DNA from: Sideroxydans lithotrophicus
GTDB taxonomy: Bacteria > Pseudomonadota > Gammaproteobacteria > Burkholderiales > Gallionellaceae
Direction of reading: 5' to 3'
NCBI GenBank assembly: GCA_020723185.1
Contig: DYJI01000008.1
Span: 1-64,000 of the forward strand
Length of the DNA: 64,000 bases
The translations under genes were made by a program, and so were the position numbers. Shown here piece by piece: positions 23,382 through 31,031 of this stretch. A model generated the notes under the pieces. The model did not search any database. It saw nothing but the letters and a program-made list of their open reading frames with translations, and was not told the origin of the DNA. The first letter of the stretch is position 1, and every line of letters starts with the position of its first letter.

Positions 23382-25278
23382 GCCGGCAGAGGGCAAGAAG
23401 CCCGTGAAAAGACAGGGGCCGATCCGCGTCGAGGCCGTGGTGCCGTTGCTGATCGTTGTCGGCGCGACCGTGCTGTATTTCTCGCTGTTCTTCGATAGTC
23501 ATCTGCGGCGCGGACTGGAGTATGGCGCGACGCAGGCGAACGGCGCGGAAGTGAACATCGGGCGGCTGCAGACCAGCGTGTTCAAGGCGAGCATGCTGAT
23601 CGGCGATGTGCAGATGACCGATCCGCTGCAACCGCAGCGTAACCGGGTGCAGATCGGCGAGATGCGCTTCGGCATGCTGTGGGATGCCTTGCTGCGCGGC
23701 AAAGTGGTGATTGAAGAGGCGGTCATCGAGGATGTGCAGATCGATACGCCGCGCAAGCGGGCCGGCAGGGTGTTGCCGCCGCCACCGCCGCAGTCGGGGC
23801 CGAGCGCTTCGGACAAGATGCTGGCGACGTTGAAGGAGGAGTTTTCCGGCAATGTGGTCGGTGATCTGGCCGCCATCGCGGCGGGTGCGAACCCGTCCGA
23901 ACAATTGCAGCAGATCACCGGCGAGCTGAAGAGCGATGCCTACATGGATGCGCTGCAACGTTCGATGGATGAGACCGAGCAGCAGTGGAAGACGCGCATG
24001 GCGGCTTTGCCGCGAGGCGAGGATTTCGGTGCCTTGCGTACCCGGCTGGGCGATGTGAAGGTGAACGACGTCAAGGATGTCGCACAGCTGCAGGCTGCGG
24101 TGAAGGAGTTGCAGGCCATCCGCGACGAGTTCGAGGCGAAGGGCAAAACCATAGGCGAAGCGGGAACGGTCCTGGCGGGCGACCTGAAGGGCTTGCAATC
24201 ATCCTTTGCAGGTATCGACGATGTGGTGCGCGAGGATGTGCGCGGTCTTCAGGCGCGCATGAAACTGCCGACGCTGGATGCCAGCAACCTGTCGCGTGCG
24301 CTGTTCGGCATGGATGTGCTGGGCAAACTTCAGCAGGCGCGTGGATATATGGAACAGGCACGCGAGTACCTGCCCGCCAAGTCTGCAGAGCAGGCCAAGC
24401 CCGCGCCGCGCAATATCCACAAGGGGCGCGACTACGCCTTCGGCCATCCCAGGGGCTATCCGGCCTTCTGGTTGCGCCGTGCGCTGGTGACATCGCGGCT
24501 GCCCGGCGAGAAGGGGCTGTCTGGTGAGATTCGCGATGTGGCGACCGATCAGGCGCTGGTCGGACGCCCCATGATCGCGACGCTGAAGGGCGATTTCCCG
24601 CAGCAGGAGGTGGCCGGGGTCAAAGCCGAACTGGTGATCGACCATACGCAGAGTGAGCCGGTGGAACGCGTACAACTGTCGGTGGCGCGTTATGGAGTGG
24701 CGGGGCGTTCACTGGTGGACAGCCCGAGTGTGAAGCTGGGTTTTGCCAAGGCGGCGGCATCTGCGGCCTTCACTGCCGAGCTGCGCGGTGAGCGGGTGGA
24801 TATCCAGGCCGGCAACCGTTTCCACGACGTGGCATTCGAGACGACTGCGCAATCGCCGGTCGTGCGCGGGATGATGGATGCCTCGCTGGCCGGATTGCGG
24901 ACGGTGAGCATGGATGCCCGTGTGCGCGGGACCTGGGGTGATCTGGACATGAGCCTGTCCACCAACCTCGGGGATGCGCTGGCGCGCGGCATGAAGCGCT
25001 ACCTGCAAGAGAAGATGGACGAGGCACGCAAGCGCATCCAGGCGCAGGTGGATAGTCGTATCGCCGCGCAACGCCAGAAGCTGATGGCGCGCCGGGCGGA
25101 ACTCGAGTCGCGGCTGAAGTCCGTGCTGGCAGACAAGCAGGCGCAGGTGGACAAGCTGCGTGCCGACCTGGATGCGGCACGGCGTGATCTGGAGCAGCGC
25201 AAGAATGCCGCGACGGACGCGCAGAAGCAGAAACTGAAACAGGATGCGAACCAGTTGCTGGACAAGTGGCGACGCTAG
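23374..25278 (+). CDS. TIGR03545 family envelope protein
   Basis: The 634-residue protein has one N-terminal membrane segment (about 18-38) and a long periplasmic part. Residues 50-130 resemble the AsmA-like start (LEYGATQANGAEVNIGRLQT), 150-330 are helical, 340-520 beta-rich, and 540-634 a long coiled coil rich in Arg, Lys and Gln. I choose the ATG at 23374; one at 23362 is also in frame. The pair with the TIGR03546 gene is characteristic. AsmA-like proteins move or shield lipids across the periplasm; extension to this family is inference. Confidence 0.8.
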   Translation: MDKPAEGKKPVKRQGPIRVEAVVPLLIVVGATVLYFSLFFDSHLRRGLEYGATQANGAEVNIGRLQTSVFKASMLIGDVQMTDPLQPQRNRVQIGEMRFGMLWDALLRGKVVIEEAVIEDVQIDTPRKRAGRVLPPPPPQSGPSASDKMLATLKEEFSGNVVGDLAAIAAGANPSEQLQQITGELKSDAYMDALQRSMDETEQQWKTRMAALPRGEDFGALRTRLGDVKVNDVKDVAQLQAAVKELQAIRDEFEAKGKTIGEAGTVLAGDLKGLQSSFAGIDDVVREDVRGLQARMKLPTLDASNLSRALFGMDVLGKLQQARGYMEQAREYLPAKSAEQAKPAPRNIHKGRDYAFGHPRGYPAFWLRRALVTSRLPGEKGLSGEIRDVATDQALVGRPMIATLKGDFPQQEVAGVKAELVIDHTQSEPVERVQLSVARYGVAGRSLVDSPSVKLGFAKAAASAAFTAELRGERVDIQAGNRFHDVAFETTAQSPVVRGMMDASLAGLRTVSMDARVRGTWGDLDMSLSTNLGDALARGMKRYLQEKMDEARKRIQAQVDSRIAAQRQKLMARRAELESRLKSVLADKQAQVDKLRADLDAARRDLEQRKNAATDAQKQKLKQDANQLLDKWRR

Positions 25279-25334
25279 TCTGTGCCCGCACGCCGCTGGG
25301 GCGGCTGTGCTGGACGCGCATAAGGGAGTGAACA

Positions 25335-26063
25335 TTGCAGAGTGTCATCGTGGCGCTGCGGGCCGCTTTCAGGTCGTTCTTCCATCCCCGGATGCTGGCT
25401 TTGGTCTTGTGGCCGATGTTGCTGGCGACCGCGTTGTGGCTGGGGGCGGCATTCATCTTCTGGGGCAGCTGGATGGCGGGCCTGACCGGGCTGTTGGAAC
25501 AGACCTCGCTGGAACAATGGATCGCCCAGGGGGTGCTGGCTGTTGTGGCGCATTATCTGGTGGCGACGTTGCTGGTGTTGCTGTTGTTGCCGGCGATCTT
25601 CGTGACTGCGTTGCTGATCACGGCGATCTTCGCGATGCCGGTGATGGTCGGGCATGTCGCGGAGAAGGACTATCCGCAGTTGGTGCGCAAGCAGGGTGGC
25701 ACGGTGGCGGGGAACGTGTCGAATGCGTTGGTGGCCGTGGCGGTGTATTGCCTGGGCTGGATCGTCACCCTGCCGTTGTGGTTGTTCTCGCCCTTTGCGC
25801 TGGTCTTGCCCATCCTGCTCATGGCTTATCTGAACCAGCGCCTGTTCCGCTATGACGCGCTGGCCGAACACGCCAGTCGCGAAGAGATCGGTCTGGTCGT
25901 GGAGCGTGCTTCGGGGAAACTCTATCTGCTGGGGGCGCTGGCCGGACTGTTGCAGTTCGTGCCGCTGCTGAACTTCATCGCACCGGTCTATGTCGCGCTG
26001 GCGTTCATACACCTGTGTCTTGAGGAGTTGAAGCAACTGCGTGCGCAGGCTGCGGGCAGTTGA
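25335..26063 (+). CDS. EI24/CysZ-like membrane protein
   Basis: The TTG at 25335 follows AAGGGAGTGAACA and is the best start. The 242-residue protein has four long hydrophobic segments and the EI24 pattern (AAFRSFFHPRMLALVLWPM; PLLNFIAPVYVALAFIHL). EI24 includes the sulfate permease CysZ, but this group is broader and the substrate cannot be told. It is 56 bases after the TIGR03545 gene and may belong to the same transcript. Confidence 0.75.
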   Translation: MQSVIVALRAAFRSFFHPRMLALVLWPMLLATALWLGAAFIFWGSWMAGLTGLLEQTSLEQWIAQGVLAVVAHYLVATLLVLLLLPAIFVTALLITAIFAMPVMVGHVAEKDYPQLVRKQGGTVAGNVSNALVAVAVYCLGWIVTLPLWLFSPFALVLPILLMAYLNQRLFRYDALAEHASREEIGLVVERASGKLYLLGALAGLLQFVPLLNFIAPVYVALAFIHLCLEELKQLRAQAAGS

Positions 26064-26104
26064 AGAGCGCCATGGGGGGCATGGCGCGACGGGGGATGCA
26101 GCCT

Positions 26105-26257
26105 CTAGCCGGCGGAGCGGATGCTGCAGTAGTTCAGCAGATCGCCCAGTGTCTCGTAGGCTTCGCGCATCGACTGGAACAGCCCCAGGAACCGGGATTC
26201 ACTGTCATAGAGCGCGCGGTGTGTCTGCGGGTCGGTGGTGAGAAATATCTTGACCAT
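26105..26257 (-). CDS. 50-residue protein of unknown function
   Basis: On the minus strand an ATG at 26257 follows CGGAGGACATC, a near-ideal ribosome site, and opens 50 codons ending in TAG. The product starts MVKIFLTTDPQTHRALYD and has a likely helix, FQSMREAYETLGDLLNYC. Codon use agrees with the surrounding genes. It fills the gap between the EI24 gene and the SEL1 gene, which both lie on the plus strand. No family is recognised. Confidence 0.55.
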   Translation of the reverse strand: MVKIFLTTDPQTHRALYDSESRFLGLFQSMREAYETLGDLLNYCSIRSAG

Positions 26258-26367
26258 GATGTCCTCCGTTTAAGCAGGTTATCGACCGGAGTGGTCAGGA
26301 CTTTAATCGCGGATGGGCCGGAGGCTATGATCAGGATGCGTATTTTGCCGTTTCAGTTTGCCGGATC

Positions 26368-28104
26368 ATGCCGATGAGATCGATTGCCCATGTTTCCATA
26401 TTGTTAATTCTGCTTGGCGCATCGTCGGCCCGGGCGGCAGTGACGGAGTATGTCCGGGAATATACCTACCATGGCGCTACATTCGACACAGAATCGACTT
26501 GCCGCACGAATGCGATCGAGGGGGTGAAGCGCGAGCTGCTGGACGAACTCGGTACCTATGTCAGTTCGGTCGTGGAGATACATCAGGATTCGTTGGGGAA
26601 TTCGCACATGAGTCAGGATGTGATCAATATCACGGCCGGTATCGTGGCGATGAAAGTTCTGGAAGAACGCTGGCGGCGACCGGCGTTCTTCGTGCGTGCC
26701 GGGATGAAGGCCGATCCGGATGATGTGCTGGTCAAGTTGAAAGTGTTGCGAGCCGACCTTGAGCTGGAGAATGCACTTCGGGATTCGAACGAGGCGCTTG
26801 AGCAGGCACGCAGAGAACTTGCTTCGCTGAAGGCGCAACTCCAGAGATTGCAGGCGGAAGCCATGCCAGCCTCTCCTGCGGCAAGCGAGGTTCCCGCTAT
26901 ATCCGAAGTGCCTCTAACTTTGCCCGAAAGTCTCCCCGCAGCAGTCTCCGACTCGACGCCTGTTGCCACGACGAGCGCTCCCGTAGCGGTCACGGAACCG
27001 CCCCCTGCTGCCGAGACGTCCCCTCCCGCATCGGCCTCGGAACCGCCGTCTGTCGCTTTGGCAGAGCCATCCTCGAACTTGCCGGCCGCAGCGCTTGCCT
27101 TGCCTGAAGTGCCGTCACCAGCGGTGGTGGCTGAGGTTCCAGATGCAGCGACAGCGCAGGAATTGGTGGTGCAGTATCAGGATGCGATCAAGGATGTGGT
27201 GGTGGGGGAGGCGTTCCAGCGTGCTTTGGCGGCGCGGTTGAATGGCGACTTTGACAGCTTGTTCAGCGAGATGAACAAGCTGGCGGAGCAGGGCTATGCC
27301 AAGGCGCAGTTCAGACTTGGCTGGCTGTATGAGCGCGGCGTCGGCGTCCGGCAGGACTACGCCAAAGCGCGCGAGTGGTATGAACGTGCGATGCAGAATG
27401 GCGATGATTTTGCATTGGCAAGAATGGGATTGCTCTATGAGCTGGGCCTGGGCGTTGAGAAAGACTATGCAACGGCGCGCGAATATTATTCGCGTGCGCT
27501 GCGCGCGGAGAATGCGTTGGGTTATGCCCAGATGGGTTATCTGTACGAGACCGGGAAAGGTGTCGAGATGGATCGGCTGAAGGCGGCCGAGCTGTATCGC
27601 ACCGCAATGGAAAAAGGGAACTATCTGGCGATGACCCGGCTTGGCTTCCTGTATCAGCAAGGGCGCGGTGTCGAGCGCGATGACTACAAGGCGGTCCAGC
27701 TGTATCAGCAGGCGGTCGATCATGGCCAGCCGCTGGCGATGACGCGGCTCGGGCAGATGTATAACCTCGGGCGGGGCGGACTGACGCGCGACCACCAGCG
27801 CGCGATGGGTTTGATACGCGAATCGATGCGCTACAAGCTGCCGGCGGCTTTCGCATTCATGGGGTTCATGTACGAGAACGGATGGGCGGTAGAACAGGAT
27901 TATGCGCAGGCGCGCATGCTGTATGAGAAGGCGGCAGCATTGGATGCGCCTTTCGCGGAGTTGCGGTTGGGGATCCTGTACAAGGAAGGACGCGGTGTGG
28001 CGCGCAGCCGTGACAAGGCCCTTTATTGGCTGGATCGCGCAGCCGGCAAGGGCGAAGAACGTGCCGCAGAGATCAGTTCGCGGATGAGACGAGGTCGAGA
28101 ATGA
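26368..28104 (+). CDS. Secreted SEL1-repeat protein with Pro/Ala/Ser linker
   Basis: The 578-residue protein has a signal peptide (about 1-23, SSARA), an N-terminal domain to 125, a coiled coil (130-165), a low-complexity Pro/Ala/Ser/Glu linker (about 166-265), then seven SEL1-type repeats of about 36 residues (for example AKAQFRLGWLYERGVGVRQDYAKAREWY in part). SEL1 arrays bind proteins. The linker should let the repeat array reach through the periplasm. Its last bases overlap the next gene in ATGA. Function is unknown. Confidence 0.8.
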   Translation: MPMRSIAHVSILLILLGASSARAAVTEYVREYTYHGATFDTESTCRTNAIEGVKRELLDELGTYVSSVVEIHQDSLGNSHMSQDVINITAGIVAMKVLEERWRRPAFFVRAGMKADPDDVLVKLKVLRADLELENALRDSNEALEQARRELASLKAQLQRLQAEAMPASPAASEVPAISEVPLTLPESLPAAVSDSTPVATTSAPVAVTEPPPAAETSPPASASEPPSVALAEPSSNLPAAALALPEVPSPAVVAEVPDAATAQELVVQYQDAIKDVVVGEAFQRALAARLNGDFDSLFSEMNKLAEQGYAKAQFRLGWLYERGVGVRQDYAKAREWYERAMQNGDDFALARMGLLYELGLGVEKDYATAREYYSRALRAENALGYAQMGYLYETGKGVEMDRLKAAELYRTAMEKGNYLAMTRLGFLYQQGRGVERDDYKAVQLYQQAVDHGQPLAMTRLGQMYNLGRGGLTRDHQRAMGLIRESMRYKLPAAFAFMGFMYENGWAVEQDYAQARMLYEKAAALDAPFAELRLGILYKEGRGVARSRDKALYWLDRAAGKGEERAAEISSRMRRGRE

Positions 28105-28379
28105 GAAGCGATCCAGAAAATACCGGGAATACCCGCAACATCTGGATGCGCGGTTTGTTCATGTTGTTGATGGGGTTCGCCTTGCATGTGAGCGGGACGG
28201 TGCTGGCTGTCGTGGCAGTGGTCCAGTTCGTGATCGTGCTGGCGAACGGCTCGCCCAATGCACGTTTGCTGGTATTCGGCCGCAGTCTGGCCGACTACTT
28301 GCGGCAGATCGTGAACTATCTGACTTTCGTGACGGAGACCATCCCTTTTCCGTTCGGCGAATGGCCGACTGACGAATGA
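28101..28379 (+). CDS. DUF4389 membrane protein
   Basis: The 92-residue product starts at an ATG overlapping the stop of the SEL1 gene (28101-28104). It has one or two hydrophobic helices (RGLFMLLMGFALHVSGTVLAV and VVQFVIVL) and the DUF4389 end LLVFGRSLADYLRQIVNYLTF with IPFPFGEWP. The family is of unknown function. Coupling to a secreted SEL1 protein suggests they work together at the membrane. Confidence 0.8.
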   Translation: MRSDPENTGNTRNIWMRGLFMLLMGFALHVSGTVLAVVAVVQFVIVLANGSPNARLLVFGRSLADYLRQIVNYLTFVTETIPFPFGEWPTDE

Positions 28380-28395
28380 TCACGGGGAATATCCG

Positions 28396-29208
28396 TTGTC
28401 CACTCCGACCGAATTGAGACTGGCGGCACTGCATTGGCTGGCTGAAGGCGATGTGGCCGCGAAGTGCGCGGGGGTGCGCGAGCTGGCCCGCTGCTGGTCG
28501 GACGGACGGCTGGCACTGGCTGCCGATGCGCGCCTGGCTTGCGCACTGCCTGTCCCGGGGCATCCAGCCAGGCCTGAACTGGTCGCTCCGCGCGATGTGC
28601 CGCGCCGTGCCATGCACACCCCCGAGGGACGCGCGGCGATGGTGCACGCGATGGCGCATATCGAATTCAACGCGATCAATCTGGCGCTGGACGCGCTGTG
28701 GCGTTTTGCCGATATGCCGCGCGACTATTACGCGGACTGGCTGCGCGTGGCGGACGAGGAGGCGCTGCATTTCACCTTGTTGTCCGATCATCTGCAGACG
28801 CTGGGCTTCGCCTACGGTGACTTTCCCGCGCACAACGGTTTGTGGGATATGGCGCTGAAGACGCAGCATGATGTGTTGGCACGCATGGCCCTGTTGCCGC
28901 GCACGCTGGAGGCGCGCGGGCTGGATGTGACGCCGGGCATGAAGACCAGACTGGTGCAGGCGGGCGATCAGGCGATCGCACCCATCATGGATATCATCCT
29001 GCGTGACGAGGTGGGGCATGTCGCGATCGGTAACCGCTGGTTCGACTGGTTGTGCGTGCAACGCGGGCTGGCGCCGCTCGCGACCTATGCCGCATTGGTC
29101 GCGCAACATCATCCCGCGCCTTTGCGCGGACCGTTCAATCTTGCGGCGCGGCGTGAGGCGGGATTCAGCGAGGCGGAGCTGGTTGCGCTGCAGGCACAGG
29201 ATGCATAA
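28396..29208 (+). CDS. DUF455 ferritin-like protein
   Basis: The 270-residue protein uses TTG at 28396 as start. It matches DUF455 (PF04305), a ferritin-like four-helix family. Metal-type positions are in MAHIEFNAINLALDAL, DEEALHFTLLSDHL and DEVGHVAIGNRWFDWL, giving the repeated E-x-x-H pattern of a dimetal site. It could be an oxidase or hydroxylase; the substrate is unknown. It is followed after 15 bases by a spermidine-synthase-like gene. Confidence 0.85.
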   Translation: MSTPTELRLAALHWLAEGDVAAKCAGVRELARCWSDGRLALAADARLACALPVPGHPARPELVAPRDVPRRAMHTPEGRAAMVHAMAHIEFNAINLALDALWRFADMPRDYYADWLRVADEEALHFTLLSDHLQTLGFAYGDFPAHNGLWDMALKTQHDVLARMALLPRTLEARGLDVTPGMKTRLVQAGDQAIAPIMDIILRDEVGHVAIGNRWFDWLCVQRGLAPLATYAALVAQHHPAPLRGPFNLAARREAGFSEAELVALQAQDA

Positions 29209-29223
29209 GGGAGAGGCATCGGC

Positions 29224-29970
29224 ATGGGCTTCACGGTAGAGGTCAGGGAGAGCGACGGGCTGCGCTCGCTGCATTTCGGTTCGGCGTGGATGCAGGGCGC
29301 GATGCGCATCGACCATCCCTTCGACCTGGCATTCGAATACACGCGGGTGATGATGGCGGCATTGTTGCTGCGCGAAGGCGACTTTCCGGAAAAGGTCTTG
29401 CAGATCGGTCTGGGCGCGGGTTCGCAGACCAAATTCCTGTACAGGCACAGACCGGCGGCGCACCTGACAGTGGTGGAGATCGAGCCCAAGGTGGTGACGG
29501 CGGCGAGAGATTCGTTCTGTCTGCCGGACGATCCGGCGCGGCTGGAAGTGGTGGTGGGCGACGGGGCGGAATTCGTGCGCCGCACCGACCAGCGCTATGA
29601 CTTGATCATGGTGGACGGATTCAACGACCACTCCCATCCCGGTGATCTGAACACGCTGCCGTTCTACCGGGCGTGTCGTGAGCGCCTGACCGATCAGGGC
29701 ATCCTGGCGGTCAACCTCATCGGTTTGAGCGACGGTGTGAAAGGCGGCTTCGCCTTCATCGAGACTGCATTCGCGCAGCGTGCGGTGAGATTCCCGCGCT
29801 GCGCCAGCGGCAACACTATCGCCTTCGCGGCGGCGGGTGCACCGATTGATATTACGCTCGAAGAGTTGCAGGAGAGAGCGGCCAAAGAAGATGCGTGCCT
29901 GGCGCTCTCGCTGATGCTGGACAGGTTGGCGACCTTGCCGGGCAGCGAGGGCGGCCGTTTGAGAATCTAG
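29224..29970 (+). CDS. Spermidine-synthase-like methyltransferase-fold protein
   Basis: The 248-residue protein has the Rossmann core of the polyamine synthase family: VLQIGLGAGSQTKFL (SAM-binding loop), VVEIEPKVV, VVVGDGAEFV and YDLIMVDGFND. The DxxD pair that binds the polyamine in true spermidine synthase is altered (VDGFNDHSHPG), and the N-terminal beta domain is short. Activity on polyamines is therefore uncertain. GGGAGAGG lies upstream. It is probably in an operon with the DUF455 gene. Confidence 0.75.
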   Translation: MGFTVEVRESDGLRSLHFGSAWMQGAMRIDHPFDLAFEYTRVMMAALLLREGDFPEKVLQIGLGAGSQTKFLYRHRPAAHLTVVEIEPKVVTAARDSFCLPDDPARLEVVVGDGAEFVRRTDQRYDLIMVDGFNDHSHPGDLNTLPFYRACRERLTDQGILAVNLIGLSDGVKGGFAFIETAFAQRAVRFPRCASGNTIAFAAAGAPIDITLEELQERAAKEDACLALSLMLDRLATLPGSEGGRLRI

Positions 29971-30200
29971 TTGTCGGAGTAGACGACGTGGCCGGTCGAG
30001 CGTTCGTCCTCGTGCCGGATCACGGTGGTCGAGACCGTGATGTGCTCGTCCTTGCGCAGGCCGTAATGCTCGGTGAGCAAATGCGCGATCAGATTGGCAT
30101 TGTTCTCGTCGGGCACCAGGGCCATGGTCACGGTGTCTGTCGCGTTGTGCAGCGAGACGCGATAGAAGTGGGCGGGGATGCGTATGTATGTGCGGTGCAT
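29967..30200 (-). CDS. Small protein of unknown function
   Basis: A 77-residue ORF on the minus strand with GAGGAACATC before its ATG. Its stop overlaps the stop of the spermidine-synthase-like gene by three bases, so the genes converge. It begins MHRTYIRIPAHFYRV and has an AHLLTEHYGLRKDEHITVS segment; a mixed alpha/beta fold is likely. No family is recognised. Confidence 0.65.
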   Translation of the reverse strand: MHRTYIRIPAHFYRVSLHNATDTVTMALVPDENNANLIAHLLTEHYGLRKDEHITVSTTVIRHEDERSTGHVVYSDN

Positions 30201-30531
30201 GATGTTCCTCGATGGCTGACTTGCCGTTGTCCGATCGCGGGAATCGCCCTGAGGTCGCAGCTCAGTGTTCGGGCGTTCTGCGAAGCAGGCGTAACGCTAC
30301 CGCTACATTGGACTTTTGTAAACGAGAATCATCCGGTCCGGGGATGATCCGCCGGTATGCGGGGGCGTGACGGCGCGAGGGTATTGCGGAGAAAGCTCAA
30401 CTGGCCCATGCTTCCGGAACCGCTGGCTGCAGCCTCGGGACCGTTTGGACATCCCGACTTGCCGGTACGCGGCAGGGCACTGGATGGGCGCTTGCGATTT
30501 TGCACATAGACCGTATAAGGGCGGGGTGGGG
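30201..30531. other. 331-base gap between divergent genes
   Basis: No gene is seen. A hairpin ATCATCC/GGATGAT with a 7-base loop lies at 30328-30348. TTGCGA (30492-30497), a 16-base spacer and TATAAG (30514-30519) look like a sigma-70 promoter for the next gene, but it would leave a leader of only about 5 bases, so it is doubtful. Confidence 0.4.
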
Positions 30532-30951
30532 ATGAGTCAGGAGTTCCTGGATCGAATGAAAGGGCCGTTCCGCGGCATGTTGCACTGGAGCGACCTGGAT
30601 GCATTGTGGGCGGCGGTGCGGGCGAAGCCTGAGGGGTGGTACATCAGCATGGTCGGCGAGGAGCCGCTGCCGCAGACGATGACGGTCGAGGCATTGAACG
30701 ATTTCATCACCGAAGTGGATGGGCTGCTGCGTCGCGAACATGACTGTACGCACTGCGGCATCGTCTATGCCGATGACATGGCCCAGCCTTCGTTCATCAA
30801 GATCCACGATCCGGCCACTGTCGGCAGCTCGTGCAGCAGTACCCCGGTGCCGCCGCGCTGGATGCTGAGCCGTATGCCGCCGTCATTGATCAAGGACGAG
30901 GCGCCCTTGCCGGGCAATCGCCGGCGCTGGTGGCAGAAGCTGTTCGGGTGA
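30532..30951 (+). CDS. Conserved protein of unknown function
   Basis: I start at the ATG at 30532, which follows a GGGCGGGGTGGGG stretch; the longer frame has no support and lacks protein-like character. The 139-residue protein has MSQEFLDRMKGPFRGML, a WYISMVGEEPLP strand, REHDCTHCGIVYADD with a Cys pair, and a basic end RRRWWQKLF. Similar short proteins occur in beta- and gamma-proteobacteria, as far as I recall, without assigned function. Confidence 0.7.
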   Translation: MSQEFLDRMKGPFRGMLHWSDLDALWAAVRAKPEGWYISMVGEEPLPQTMTVEALNDFITEVDGLLRREHDCTHCGIVYADDMAQPSFIKIHDPATVGSSCSSTPVPPRWMLSRMPPSLIKDEAPLPGNRRRWWQKLFG

Positions 30952-31031
30952 GTCTGTCGTGTCGCAGTCCGGGCATGGTGCACAGAGTACGGCCTGTCTC
31001 GAGGACGGGCCTGCCATAAGGGTGTATTTAA

